From positions 1-56,365 of the forward strand of contig JAFAOU010000099.1 of NCBI GenBank assembly GCA_019247495.1: a DNA stretch of 56,365 nt, in the 5' to 3' direction. The notes under the pieces were generated by a model, which was given only the letters and a program-made list of their open reading frames with translations, was not told the DNA's origin and searched no databases. The first letter of the stretch is position 1; every line of letters starts with the position of its first letter. Positions 1 to 8,385 of this stretch are shown here, one piece after another. The stretch comes from Acidobacteriota bacterium. GTDB lineage: Bacteria > Acidobacteriota > Thermoanaerobaculia > Gp7-AA8. The position numbers and the translations under genes were made by a program.

Positions 1-116
1 GCTTTTTTACCCTGGACCTTCGCCATTCGAACCTGCTCTCCCCGGATGCCCTGAAAATTGGATGGCGCAGTATAGCGGCGACCCCATGGTTTGCATAGCA
101 CGTGTCCGACTGCGGG

Positions 117-122
117 TAAACT
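117..122 (+). promoter_or_regulatory. -10 box of a probable leaderless promoter, moeA
   Basis: TAAACT lies 7 bases before the ATG at 130 and no Shine-Dalgarno sequence precedes that ATG. A TANNNT box at this distance places the transcription start at or next to the start codon. A TTGCAT sits 20 bases further upstream, a poor -35 candidate. The box also argues for the ATG at 130 over the in-frame TTG at 91. Confidence 0.5.
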
Positions 123-129
123 CGCCCCG

Positions 130-1377
130 ATGGCCACCTTTCAACCGTCGCGGCACAACGAGCGGATGATCCCGGTGGAGGAGGCGCAGGAGCGCGTTCT
201 CGCCGAGGTTGAGCCGCTCGGTACCGAGCAGGTTGCGTTCACGGAGGCGCATGGACGCGTGTTGCGCGAAGACGTGCATGCTCGTTACGACGTGCCACAT
301 GGCGACAACACGGCCATGGATGGATACGCCGTCCGCGCGGACGACATCGCCAATCCGCCGGTGACGTTGCGCGTCATCGAGAATTTGCCGGCAGGGACCG
401 TGGCCACGAAGCGCGTCGAGCCGGGCACGGCGATCCGCATCATGACCGGTGCGCTGATGCCCGAGGGGGCGGATACCGTTGCGCACGTCGAGATCACCGA
501 TGCGGGCTCGGAGAAAGTGCAGGTGCTCGAACCGCTGCGCCGCGGGACGAATATCCGCAAGCGCGGTGAGGACATGCACGCGGGCGACGTCGTGCTCGTG
601 GACGGAACGCCGCTTCATGCGGCCGAAGTCGGAGTGCTGGCCGGAGTGCAGAAGCCGGTCGTGCGCGTCGGACGGCGTCCCACGGTGGCCATCCTCTCGA
701 CCGGCGACGAGATCATCGACGTCGGCGACGCCATGGCACCGGGCAAAGTCCTCAACTCGAATTCGTATTCGCTGGCGGCGCTCGTATGCGAAGCGGGAGC
801 GATTCCGCGCATGATCGGAATCGTTCCGGATACGAAGGAAGCAACGATCGCAGCGATCGAATCTGCGCTCGAATCAGACTTCATCATCTCCTCGGGCGGC
901 GTCTCGGTGGGTGCCTACGATTTCGTCAAAGACGCGCTCGACGCACTCGGCGCGGAGACGAAGTTTTGGCAGGTAGCGATGAAGCCGGGCAAGCCGGTGG
1001 TGCTCTCGCGCGTCCGCGGCCGGCTCTACTTCGGCCTGCCGGGCAATCCCGTCTCGTGCATGGTCTCGTTCCTCCTCTTCATCGCGCCGGCGATTCGGAA
1101 GGCGATGGGACAGACGTCGAACCTTCTGCCGCCGATCGTTCAAACGCAAGTTTCCGCGTCGCTGAAATCGCGCGGCGACCGCCGGAACTACCTGCGCGTT
1201 CGCGTCGTCGCACGCGACGGAGAGCTGGTGTCGGTGCCGATGACTTCGCAAGGATCGGGCGTTTCGACCTCGATGGTGCAAGCGAACGGGCTGGTGATCG
1301 TCGAGACCGGCATCACCGCCGTCGAAGCAGGCTCGATCGTGCCGACGGTGCTCGTCGGGCCCGTGCAAACCTTTTGA
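130..1377 (+). CDS. moeA: Molybdopterin molybdenumtransferase MoeA
   Basis: Inserts molybdate into adenylylated molybdopterin in the last step of Moco synthesis, in the cytosol. The 415-residue protein has the family signature residues in order: MDGYA (63-67), MTGA (105-108), RGED (145-148), STGDE (190-194), then SGGVSVGAYD and GLPGNP further on, and a C-terminal domain IV. Length matches the usual 390-420. The start is set at the ATG at 130; a TTG at 91 is in frame but would add a non-family extension and would overlap the -10 box. A moeB-like gene lies at 10090, well separated. No other Moco gene or molybdoenzyme is in the window. Confidence 0.95.
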   Translation: MATFQPSRHNERMIPVEEAQERVLAEVEPLGTEQVAFTEAHGRVLREDVHARYDVPHGDNTAMDGYAVRADDIANPPVTLRVIENLPAGTVATKRVEPGTAIRIMTGALMPEGADTVAHVEITDAGSEKVQVLEPLRRGTNIRKRGEDMHAGDVVLVDGTPLHAAEVGVLAGVQKPVVRVGRRPTVAILSTGDEIIDVGDAMAPGKVLNSNSYSLAALVCEAGAIPRMIGIVPDTKEATIAAIESALESDFIISSGGVSVGAYDFVKDALDALGAETKFWQVAMKPGKPVVLSRVRGRLYFGLPGNPVSCMVSFLLFIAPAIRKAMGQTSNLLPPIVQTQVSASLKSRGDRRNYLRVRVVARDGELVSVPMTSQGSGVSTSMVQANGLVIVETGITAVEAGSIVPTVLVGPVQTF

Positions 1378-1429
1378 GGCCTTTCAACGAAGCGCCATCT
1401 CTGGCGTACATCCCGCAGTTAGGAAAGCA

Positions 1430-2011
1430 ATGCGTTCGGTGGGAATCGTCTGCGGTTACGACCTGAATGACGGTCTGCACGACTACGTCAAGTCGGTGGC
1501 GCCGCTGATCGCACGCGAGAATCTCGACTTTGTCATCCTCTCCGGCGGGCGCACGTCGCCGCGCTCGCATCATTCCGAGGCGTGGGTGATGGCGGGGCAT
1601 CTGCGGGAGATTCTGCCGACTCCGGAGCTTGTCCTCGAAGAGCACGCCATGACCACGCTGGAGAATCTGATCTTCGCGCGAGGATTGGCCGAGCATCACG
1701 CCGGAGTCGTGGCGCGTTTCGTCGTTTTCTGCGACCGCGTACACCAGCGCAAGGTCGCCGCGCTCGCCAAGCTCATCCTGGGCGCGCGCGCGATCGTGCA
1801 TTGCGTCGATCACGATGTAGCGCGGCGCGTGCGCCTCTTCGAGCCGGTCTCGCACATGATCGAGTTTCTCGTGGCGCATTTTCCGCGGTTGCGCAAGTAC
1901 CTTCGGGCCGCGGCCATTCGGATGAAAGGCGTCAGCGGGACGCCGCCGGCGGCTGCGCGGCCGGAGCTTGCGGCGGACGATGAGCCGCATCACCGGCGCG
2001 TAAGCCGGTAA
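1430..2011 (+). CDS. YdcF-like DUF218 domain protein
   Basis: A 193-residue protein with the DUF218/YdcF pattern: a Rossmann-like strand ending in SGG (38-40), a conserved SEA (49-51) and a TTLEN (75-79) corresponding to the family's E..S.NT.EN motif. Family members bind nucleotide-like ligands or act in envelope metabolism; the reaction is unknown. Unlike many YdcF proteins it lacks N-terminal membrane helices and starts directly at the domain. The start ATG is preceded by AGGAAAG. The last 80 bases overlap, tail to tail, the end of the CusF-like gene on the other strand, so the Pro/Ala/Arg-rich C-terminus is probably not functional. Confidence 0.7.
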   Translation: MRSVGIVCGYDLNDGLHDYVKSVAPLIARENLDFVILSGGRTSPRSHHSEAWVMAGHLREILPTPELVLEEHAMTTLENLIFARGLAEHHAGVVARFVVFCDRVHQRKVAALAKLILGARAIVHCVDHDVARRVRLFEPVSHMIEFLVAHFPRLRKYLRAAAIRMKGVSGTPPAAARPELAADDEPHHRRVSR

Positions 2012-2306
2012 TCCAGATTCCCTTGTCGCCGGTAACGTGCAACGTGGCTGTAATCGCAGTCCCGTTCGGTGGCAGCGCATCGACCTTCGCGCCGCGGACG
2101 ATGTAGTCCATCGTCATCGCCTCCATGAAGCCGGGGATCGCTTCGTGATCGATCGTCAGCGAGTTTTCCGAGGCGTCGCGCCCGACGATCTTTCCCGCCA
2201 GCGCGTAGGTCTTTTCGCCGGGGACGGAGAGCGGCTTATCGGCGTTCGAAATCCTCGCCTTCCCGCAGGCAAGCGTAAGAATCAGCGTGAATGTGAGAAT
2301 CTTCAT
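1932..2306 (-). CDS. CusF-like periplasmic copper-binding lipoprotein
   Basis: A 124-residue precursor starting MKILTFTLILTLAC, with lipobox Cys14, so probably a lipoprotein. Residues about 36-102 match the CusF_Ec-type copper-binding fold: a first strand GKIVGRD, then His54, Pro58, Met61, and a MTM (64-66) corresponding to the family's His/Met Cu(I) site, then a strand before GIWITGL. A Pro/Ala-rich tail follows. In RND copper efflux CusF carries Cu(I) to the membrane-fusion protein; no cus genes are adjacent. The long in-frame upstream extension is spurious because it antisenses the neighbouring small gene. It ends 80 bases inside the YdcF-like gene on the opposite strand. Confidence 0.75.
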   Translation of the reverse strand: MKILTFTLILTLACGKARISNADKPLSVPGEKTYALAGKIVGRDASENSLTIDHEAIPGFMEAMTMDYIVRGAKVDALPPNGTAITATLHVTGDKGIWITGLRAGDAAHRPPQAPAAQPPAASR

Positions 2307-2309
2307 ACG

Positions 2310-2480
2310 TTGAAGCCTGCCACCACCGCCAAACTCGCCGCCGTCGCCATCCTCGCACTGCTCTTCGGCGGCCTCGCGCTGCGCGCTGCAATGCGGCTGG
2401 TCAGCACGGCCACGCACTCGCTGTTTTTCGGAGTGCTGCTGCTGGTGGTCGTGGTTTGGATATTCTCGACGAGGAAGTAA
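2310..2480 (+). CDS. Small two-helix membrane protein
   Basis: A 56-residue frame, LKPATTAKLA to FSTRK, from a TTG at 2310. It contains two clear hydrophobic helices (about residues 8-26 and 34-52) and a positively charged C-terminus, the look of a small inner-membrane protein. It is divergent from the CusF-like gene with only three bases between the two start codons, so either one gene is leaderless or the true start is an internal codon. No function can be assigned. The hydrophobic pattern favours a real gene, but the start is uncertain. Confidence 0.4.
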   Translation: MKPATTAKLAAVAILALLFGGLALRAAMRLVSTATHSLFFGVLLLVVVVWIFSTRK

Positions 2481-2488
2481 ACCCCCCC

Positions 2489-2641
2489 TGTCACCTGAGC
2501 CGCCGAAGGACGGTCGAAGGACCCCGTCAGTGCTTGCATCGTGACTCTTCGCCGCCTTTCCGGGTTACCAGGTTGGGGGTCCTTCGACCGTCCTCCGCGA
2601 CTTCGGCTTCGCCTACGTCGCTGCGGCGGCTCAGGATGACA
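2489..2641. repeat. Family A palindromic element, copy A1
   Basis: Ends are TGTCACCTGAGCCGCCG (one base shorter than the other copies) and CGGCGGCTCAGGATGACA. The inner arms are GGACGGTCGAAGGACCCC and its complement, around an asymmetric core containing GTGCTTGC and TTTCCGGGTTACCAGG. It fills the gap between the convergent small membrane gene and the NYN gene, touching the NYN stop codon. It could serve as a two-way terminator, but there is no T-tract. Confidence 0.9.
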
Positions 2642-2642
2642 G

Positions 2643-3476
2643 TTACGCCGCAGGCTGTGCGAATCCGGTGATCACGTACGACCCGCTCTTCACGTCCTTC
2701 TTGATCTTGATGATGTCGTTCTTCTGCGCATCCTCGAGCAGGTCGCTGAACGTGTTGTAGCCGTAGTACTCCTCGTTGAAGGTCGGCTTCTTGCGCTGCA
2801 TGGTTTGCTTGATCATCGAGCCCCAGAGGACCTCTTTGTTCTCGCGCATCAGCGCCTTGATCGAATCGATCAGGAGCTTGAAGACCTCGCCCTGCTTCTT
2901 GTCCTTGAAGTTCACGCTCGGCGCCTTCTGCGTGCCGCGCACGAGGTCCTCGTAGAAGATGAACTCGTCGCAGTTGTCGATCAGCAGGTCGCTCGACGAA
3001 TTCTTCACGCCGACGCCGATGACGTACTTGTCGTTCTCTTTCAGTTTCGAGACGAGCGGCGAAAAGTCGGAGTCGCCGGACGCGACGACGAAGATGTTGA
3101 TGTGGTCCTTCGACCAGGCCATGTCCATCGCGTCGACGACCATGCGGATGTCGGCCGAGTTCTTGCCCGAATAGACGCGTCCGGGAATCTCGATCAACTC
3201 GATGGCGGCCTCGTGCAGCTCGCGCTTGTAATCGGGGAACTTGTCCCAGTCGGAGTAGGCGCGCTTGACGACGATCTTCCCCTTCTCCAGCAGGCGCTCG
3301 AGCAGGAGGGCCACTTCAAACTTTTTGTACTTGGCGTCGGTGACGCCGATGGCGATGTTCTCGAAATCGATGAAAAGGGCGATTTTGCTTTCGTTCATGC
3401 TGCTTCTCGATGGCGGCGATCCGACGTTCCCGTCGTCCTCGGCCGCATCGTTGTCGAAGTTAGGTTTGCGGCTCAT
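2643..3476 (-). CDS. NYN (PIN-like) domain protein with C-terminal LOTUS/OST-HTH-like domain
   Basis: A 277-residue protein. Residues 32-178 form an NYN nuclease domain with the acidic cluster expected for metal-dependent RNA cleavage: FIDFEN (36-40, Asp37), SADIRMVVDAM (107-117) and SGDSDF (133-138). Residues 190-272 resemble the winged-helix OST-HTH/LOTUS RNA-binding domain found in LabA-type proteins. The combination suggests a cytosolic RNase or RNA-binding regulator; the substrate is unknown. The first 26 residues are polar and non-conserved, and Met27 (3398) is an alternative start. It is flanked by the A1 palindrome at its 3' end and transcribed in the same direction as the phosphodiesterase gene. 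Confidence 0.85.
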   Translation of the reverse strand: MSRKPNFDNDAAEDDGNVGSPPSRSSMNESKIALFIDFENIAIGVTDAKYKKFEVALLLERLLEKGKIVVKRAYSDWDKFPDYKRELHEAAIELIEIPGRVYSGKNSADIRMVVDAMDMAWSKDHINIFVVASGDSDFSPLVSKLKENDKYVIGVGVKNSSSDLLIDNCDEFIFYEDLVRGTQKAPSVNFKDKKQGEVFKLLIDSIKALMRENKEVLWGSMIKQTMQRKKPTFNEEYYGYNTFSDLLEDAQKNDIIKIKKDVKSGSYVITGFAQPAA

Positions 3477-3539
3477 TGGTGATTAGCCCCGGCAGCCTAA
3501 CACCGAACGGTTACAGCAATTCCCCACGAGCGGAAGTGC

Positions 3540-5972
3540 CTACAACCGCGATCGTGCCGCGACCGCCGCGTCTCGAATCTGCGGTTGGTGCGGTTCGATC
3601 GATAGCGAGCGGTTCCAGTAATCGAGGGCGCGGCCGTAGTCGTTTTGTTTCGCGTAGAAGAGGCCTAGGTTGTTGAGGGCGAGCGTCGATGACGGTTGCA
3701 GGCCGAGGGCGCGAACGAGCTCGGGGACGCCTTCGGTGTAGCGCTCGGCGGCCAGGAGCGCGGAGCCGAGGTTCGCGCTGATCAGGTAGGACTGCGGGAA
3801 GAGCTTGCGTCCCTGGTAGAGCAACGCGATGGCGCGAGCGTTCATGTTGTGCTGACGGTAGAGCGCGGCGAAGTCGATGAAGTACTTCTCCGCATTCGGC
3901 AGGCCGAGGGCGGCGGCTTTCAGGAATTGCTCGTCGGCGGCGGTGTATTGCTGGCGATCGAACATCGTCATCGCTTCATTCAGATGCGGAATCGGACTGG
4001 TTGGATTGATGTCGATGGCCCGGTCGAACGCATCGACGGCATCGCTCAACTTATTCTTCGACCGAAGCTCGATGCCGAGGTTGTTGTAGTACGCGTATTG
4101 CCCGAGGCGCTCCGGCGACAGCGGGGCGGCGGCATGCTGCGTCTGATCCTCATCCTCGAGCACCGGCGTGAGATTGCGCGACGGATCGTTGAGATGACCG
4201 ATGGCCTGGAGCTCCTGCGCATATGCGGGCGCAGGGACGCGCGCGGCGGCGACAGCCGGCTTGCTGCTGACGAACTCTCCGTAGCTCACCACGCGGACAG
4301 ATGTGATCGGCGTGATGTCGCGGAACGCCCAATCGGCGACGTGACCGGGCATCTCCATCGAAGGCGGCAAGCCGAGGAGCGTGAGAACCGTGGGGGTGAT
4401 GTCGTAGACCGACATCGCATGCGTGCCGCGATTCGGCGCGACGTGCGGACCGTAGGCGATGAAAACGCCGGGATTGCGGTGATCGGATAGCGCCGCGCCG
4501 CCGTTGGGCATGTTGCGCGGCCGGTTCTTGCCCCAGCGAAAGCCGTACGACGAGACGATCATCACGGTGGTGTCGTGCGGCAGCACTCCCATCCACTCGC
4601 CGATCAGGCGGTCGACCTCGGCGTAGTAATTCGCGACGGCCGGCCAGAACTTGCGGTAGTTCTGTTCGCTGATCCCTTCGCGATACGGCGGATGAAACGG
4701 TGCGAAGAGGTGATTGACAGCGTCGGTGCCTTCGTACGAAACCATCATCAGCAGCGGGTCCTGTCCGTGCTGCCGCTGATCGTTGTAGAGATTGATGGCG
4801 ACGCGATGGTCGTTCCAGGTCTTCGCCAGGATGCGGCGGAAGATCACGACCGGATCGGCCGGATTGTTGGCGTTGATGGCGGTGTCCCACTCTTCGGGCG
4901 CGATGTTGAGAAAGCGGCGCACCTGCGGATAGCCGACCGTTTCCGGCGGAACGGCCAGAGAGGTCACGCGATCGGTCAGCTCGGCGGGATAAACCGCGGT
5001 TGCCGACTGATCCACCGGCATGTCGTAGAAGATGCTGTTCGGCGCGGTGGGCGGCCACGACGTCCACCAGCCGGTGATGAGAGCTGGCCGCCCGAACGCG
5101 TCGGCGATGTCCCAGATGGCCGGGACGCGCCGCGTGTAGGAATCGACGGGTGTGTGATGCGCGGTGTCCATGAAGTCGATGACGCCGTGCCGGTCGGGTG
5201 TGAGGCCGGTGGCGACGGTGGTCCAGACCATGGGCGAAACCGTCGGCTGGATCGTCTGCAGCGATCCGGTCGTTCCGCCGGTGGCCAGCGCTTTGATGTT
5301 CGGAATGCGGCCGTCGTCGGCGAGCTCGTGGAGGAGCTCCCAGTCGGCACCGTCGACCGCGAAGACAACCACGCGCGACGGCGAGCTGCGCGCGTCACGC
5401 CGCAACTCCGCGCGTTTGACGCGGAGAAGGGCGTCTTTGTCGGCTTCGAATCGCGCCACTTCGAATGCGGTGACTTTCAGTCCGCTCCTCGCGAGATGGT
5501 TGGCCACCGTCTTTCGCAATGGATCGCGCTGCGAGTTGAATTGCGAGTTCGGCGAGAGCAGATCCTCGATCGGGATCTGCTGCGTCACCGCCGACACGGC
5601 CTCGGCCACGCGCGCCCGGATCCAGCCGTTCCATCCCTCGTCGACCATCCGCCGGGCGTCCGGCAAACGGTCGCCAGAGATGTCGAAGCGCAGCCGGTAG
5701 TAGACCGTGACCGGCACGCCTTCCTTCGATGTGATGCGGATGATGCCGTCGCGCTGCGCGGATCCTTCGCGGCGCTCGAAGCGCAGCCGGAAGAACTGGT
5801 GCGGCGGCAGAAAGGTGACCGTGTTCTGCACGACGCGGACGACGCCGGTGTGCTTGTCGACGCCGAAGATGAGCCAGCGCGACGACGGCAGATAGAGACT
5901 GATGAGCAGATACGTCACCGCCACCAGTGCGGCGATGAGGGTCAGAGCTCTAGTAAAACGATGCCGAGGCAT
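3540..5972 (-). CDS. Membrane-anchored band7-like / type I phosphodiesterase / TPR fusion
   Basis: An 810-residue protein. An N-terminal signal anchor (about 8-28) is followed by a region at 35-195 resembling SPFH/band7 (prohibitin-like) domains. Next is an alkaline-phosphatase-superfamily module (about 200-565) of the type I phosphodiesterase/nucleotide pyrophosphatase class, with FAVDGAD (204-210), the QPTVSPMVW nucleophile region (242-250) and TGLTPDRHG (255-263). Three or four TPR repeats (about 635-800) form the C-terminus. Topology implies an extracytoplasmic enzyme tethered to the inner membrane. The substrate could be a phosphodiester or a phospholipid headgroup and cannot be told from sequence. 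Its start is clean, with no competing upstream extension. Confidence 0.8.
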   Translation of the reverse strand: MPRHRFTRALTLIAALVAVTYLLISLYLPSSRWLIFGVDKHTGVVRVVQNTVTFLPPHQFFRLRFERREGSAQRDGIIRITSKEGVPVTVYYRLRFDISGDRLPDARRMVDEGWNGWIRARVAEAVSAVTQQIPIEDLLSPNSQFNSQRDPLRKTVANHLARSGLKVTAFEVARFEADKDALLRVKRAELRRDARSSPSRVVVFAVDGADWELLHELADDGRIPNIKALATGGTTGSLQTIQPTVSPMVWTTVATGLTPDRHGVIDFMDTAHHTPVDSYTRRVPAIWDIADAFGRPALITGWWTSWPPTAPNSIFYDMPVDQSATAVYPAELTDRVTSLAVPPETVGYPQVRRFLNIAPEEWDTAINANNPADPVVIFRRILAKTWNDHRVAINLYNDQRQHGQDPLLMMVSYEGTDAVNHLFAPFHPPYREGISEQNYRKFWPAVANYYAEVDRLIGEWMGVLPHDTTVMIVSSYGFRWGKNRPRNMPNGGAALSDHRNPGVFIAYGPHVAPNRGTHAMSVYDITPTVLTLLGLPPSMEMPGHVADWAFRDITPITSVRVVSYGEFVSSKPAVAAARVPAPAYAQELQAIGHLNDPSRNLTPVLEDEDQTQHAAAPLSPERLGQYAYYNNLGIELRSKNKLSDAVDAFDRAIDINPTSPIPHLNEAMTMFDRQQYTAADEQFLKAAALGLPNAEKYFIDFAALYRQHNMNARAIALLYQGRKLFPQSYLISANLGSALLAAERYTEGVPELVRALGLQPSSTLALNNLGLFYAKQNDYGRALDYWNRSLSIEPHQPQIRDAAVAARSRL

Positions 5973-6024
5973 TGCGGGACTTGGTGCTTTTGCAGGAAGG
6001 GGACCAGCTCCTAAGCTTTCAGAG

Positions 6025-6738
6025 CTACTTTTTCCTCTTCACCAGCTGCTTCACCTCATCATTACCGATCGGGCTCGCCGCGGAAATGATGATGGCGGCC
6101 GTCCCCTCGGCGAACTGGGGGATCGTGCAGCGGACGACCGTCGTGCCGTCGGCGGCGGTCTTGCCGCGAAAGATCACGCGCGGCGGTTCGACGGTCGAGA
6201 TCACCTTCACCTCGATCGCGGCGGCAGCGATCGGATTCTGCGACAGGCTTTTCTTCGCCGCCACGCGCAGCTCGACCGGCAAACCGGCGTAGAACTCGGT
6301 GCTGCTCATCAGCGACAGCTCGAGGTGTTCGCTCTCGGCCTCGGAGGCCAGGTAGTCGATGATGACCTGATCGAGCGTCCGCTCTTCGTCGATCGCCAGC
6401 GGCGGCGGCGGTTCCACGCGGGTGGGGACAGGCGTCAGCGTGTGTGTCGACAAGGTCGGACGTGGAGTCGACTTCGTCACATCGGCGACCACATCGAAAC
6501 GGCCGCGCTTGATGGCCGCAATCATCGTCCGATGCTGCTGCTCCATCAGACTGCCGATCCACTTCTCATCGACGCCCGCGCCGGCCTGCTCGGCGTACGA
6601 CGTTTTTTTCGACGCGAGAATCTCACCGCCGACGTAGACAAGCGACTCGATGTACGGGTTCTGGAGTCCCTTGTCCTCGGTCTGGATGTGGTAGACCTTC
6701 TCGTTGTGCTTGATGTCCGTATTGAACCCGGTGATCAC
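6025..6738 (-). CDS. Conserved hypothetical protein with a probable surface-exposed C-terminal domain
   Basis: A 237-residue protein from a GTG. The N-terminus (MITGFNTDIKH..VYHIQTEDKG, then NPYIESLVYVGGEIL) looks strongly conserved and repeats a pattern I associate with unannotated proteins of Acidobacteria-like genomes. A Pro-rich linker (about 92-113) separates it from a beta-rich C-terminal region (about 145-228) with an Ig-like strand pattern. There is no signal peptide. Function not recognised. It sits between the phosphodiesterase gene and the thioesterase gene, all on the minus strand; a TACACT box lies about 36 bases upstream of the start. Confidence 0.6.
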   Translation of the reverse strand: MITGFNTDIKHNEKVYHIQTEDKGLQNPYIESLVYVGGEILASKKTSYAEQAGAGVDEKWIGSLMEQQHRTMIAAIKRGRFDVVADVTKSTPRPTLSTHTLTPVPTRVEPPPPLAIDEERTLDQVIIDYLASEAESEHLELSLMSSTEFYAGLPVELRVAAKKSLSQNPIAAAAIEVKVISTVEPPRVIFRGKTAADGTTVVRCTIPQFAEGTAAIIISAASPIGNDEVKQLVKRKK

Positions 6739-6780
6739 GAGGAAGCTCCGCCGCGGCCGTGAGTTAAGGCCGGGAGTGTA

Positions 6781-7236
6781 TCAAATGGATTTCGGCGTCT
6801 CCTGCTGAAACGCGTGCACCTTGTTCCGCAGCTCGTCGCTGATCGGCATCTTCGTCTGCGCCTTCCAGTCGAAGAGGACCACGACCACCTTCCCGGTCGC
6901 TGCCACGTTGCCGCCCCCTTTGCGGATTTCGTAGACGGTGTCGAAGGATGTGCCGCGCATTTCCGAGATGCGGATGCAGATGTCGATCGGCTCCATGCCG
7001 ATCTGCAGCCGGAAGTCGACCTCGGCATGCGCGACGATGAATCCGATGTCGGTTGGCAATCCCGCCGCGCCGGTGAGTGCGAACCAGAGCTGCGCGCGCG
7101 CCCATTCGAAGTAGGTGAGGTAGACGGCGTTGTTGACGTGGCCGAACGCGTCGACATCACGAAAGATGACCTGCCAGGGAACGATGTACCAGCCGTCGTG
7201 CCATGTGCCCCCGCTTCGCGCGTTGTCAGAACTCAT
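6781..7236 (-). CDS. 4-hydroxybenzoyl-CoA thioesterase family acyl-CoA thioesterase (YbgC/FadM-like)
   Basis: A 151-residue hotdog-fold protein with the 4HBT signature FRDVDAFGHVNN (25-36), where Asp29 is the catalytic position, then AVYLTYFEWAR. It hydrolyses acyl-CoA thioesters in the cytosol; chain-length preference is not readable. I start it at the internal ATG at 7236. Starts up to 7272 are in frame, but their extra residues are not family-like and run into palindrome A2. It lies downstream of the HMG-CoA lyase gene on the same strand, separated by that palindrome, so co-transcription would need read-through. Confidence 0.85.
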   Translation of the reverse strand: MSSDNARSGGTWHDGWYIVPWQVIFRDVDAFGHVNNAVYLTYFEWARAQLWFALTGAAGLPTDIGFIVAHAEVDFRLQIGMEPIDICIRISEMRGTSFDTVYEIRKGGGNVAATGKVVVVLFDWKAQTKMPISDELRNKVHAFQQETPKSI

Positions 7237-7265
7237 GGCAAGCATCATCGCCGAGTCGAGCGCAA

Positions 7266-7445
7266 CTGTCATCCTGAACCGCCGGAGGCGTCATAGCCGA
7301 AGGCGGAGCGCCGGAGGACGGTCGAAGGACCTCGTGATGCTTGCCAAGTGAATTGCAGCCACCCTGGTTATCAGCTGGGGGTCCTTCGCCGTCCTGCGGC
7401 GTTCCGCGTTTCGCGCTCCAACGCCTCCGTCGGCTCAGGATGACA
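7266..7445. repeat. Family A palindromic element, copy A2
   Basis: Ends are TGTCATCCTGAACCGCCGG and CGGCTCAGGATGACA, with inner arms GGACGGTCGAAGGACC / GGGGTCCTTCGCCGTCC. The core carries GATGCTTGCC and CCCTGGTTATCAG, a diverged version of that in the other copies, in the same orientation as A1 and A4. It lies between the HMG-CoA lyase stop (7447) and the thioesterase start. Confidence 0.9.
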
Positions 7446-7446
7446 G

Positions 7447-8385
7447 TTACTGTACTGTCGCAGTCGTCGACGCAACCGGCGCCGCGGCGCGCGTGCACGC
7501 CTGCAGGTAGCGTCCCGGCAGCGGATGGTCGAGATACGGCGCGATGATCTGCGACGCGGCGACGAGCAGGTTCAGATCGACTGCGGTGTCGATGCCCATT
7601 TTCTCGAGCATGTAGACGAGATCCTCGGTGGCCATGTTGCCGCTGGCGCCGGGCGCATACGGACATCCGCCCAGTCCGCCCGACGACGCGTCGAACGTCG
7701 CGATTCCCATCTCCAGCGCGGCGAGAGTGTTCGCGAGCGCGGTGCCCCGCGTGTCGTGAAAATGCATGGCCAGTTTCGACGCTGGAATCACCTGCAAGAG
7801 CATTCCGATCACGCCCTGCACCTGCACGGGCGTGCCGACCCCGATCGTGTCGCCGACGGAGACTTCGTAGCACCCGAGGTCGAGGAGGCGCGCGGAAACT
7901 TCGAGAACTTTTTCGGGGGCGACGTCGCCCTCGTAGGGACAGCCGAACGCGGTCGACACATACCCGCGCACGCGCATCCCCTCGGCACGCGCACGCGCCG
8001 CGACCGGCGCGTAGTTCGCGAACGATTCGTCGATCGACATGTTGATATTGCGCTTGTTGAACGTGTCAGACGCCGCGGTAAAAATCGAAATTGATTTGAC
8101 GCCGGTCTCGATGGCGCGATCGAGCCCCTTCATGTTCGGCACGAGCACGGGATAATCGACGCCCGGGTCCTTCGGAATGTTGCGATAGACCTCGGCGGTG
8201 TCGGCCATCTGCGGCACCCACTTCGGACTGACGAAGGCGCCAGCTTCGATGGTGCGCAAGCCCGCATCAGCGAGCGCGGTGATGTAGTCGATCTTGGCCT
8301 CGGTCGGAATGACCACCTTCTCGTTCTGCAGCCCGTCCCGCGGACCGACTTCAACGACATGGACGTGATCGATGGTGATCTTCAT
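7447..8385 (-). CDS. mvaB: Hydroxymethylglutaryl-CoA lyase
   Basis: Cleaves 3-hydroxy-3-methylglutaryl-CoA to acetyl-CoA and acetoacetate, the last step of leucine breakdown. The 312-residue TIM barrel shows VGPRDGLQNE near residues 13-22 (metal Asp and catalytic Arg), the metal HxH in AMHFHDTRG, and the catalytic-Cys loop GGCPYAPGASGN. The start ATG at 8385 overlaps the stop of the biotin-carrier gene by four bases (ATGA), so the two are translationally coupled; the in-frame upstream extension is antisense-like and discarded. The pairing with a biotin carrier points to methylcrotonyl-CoA degradation, but carboxylase subunits are not adjacent. Confidence 0.92.
   Translation of the reverse strand: MKITIDHVHVVEVGPRDGLQNEKVVIPTEAKIDYITALADAGLRTIEAGAFVSPKWVPQMADTAEVYRNIPKDPGVDYPVLVPNMKGLDRAIETGVKSISIFTAASDTFNKRNINMSIDESFANYAPVAARARAEGMRVRGYVSTAFGCPYEGDVAPEKVLEVSARLLDLGCYEVSVGDTIGVGTPVQVQGVIGMLLQVIPASKLAMHFHDTRGTALANTLAALEMGIATFDASSGGLGGCPYAPGASGNMATEDLVYMLEKMGIDTAVDLNLLVAASQIIAPYLDHPLPGRYLQACTRAAAPVASTTATVQ

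Noticed and set aside
14..60. tRNA-like T-loop on the minus strand (GGTTCGAAT near position 30)
   Set aside because: The bases around GGTTCGAAT do not form a T-stem, and no acceptor, D or anticodon arms follow.
2489..2641. Family A palindromes as ordinary rho-independent terminators
   Set aside because: They have no T-tract and carry a conserved asymmetric core, so they are more than terminators, although some termination is possible.
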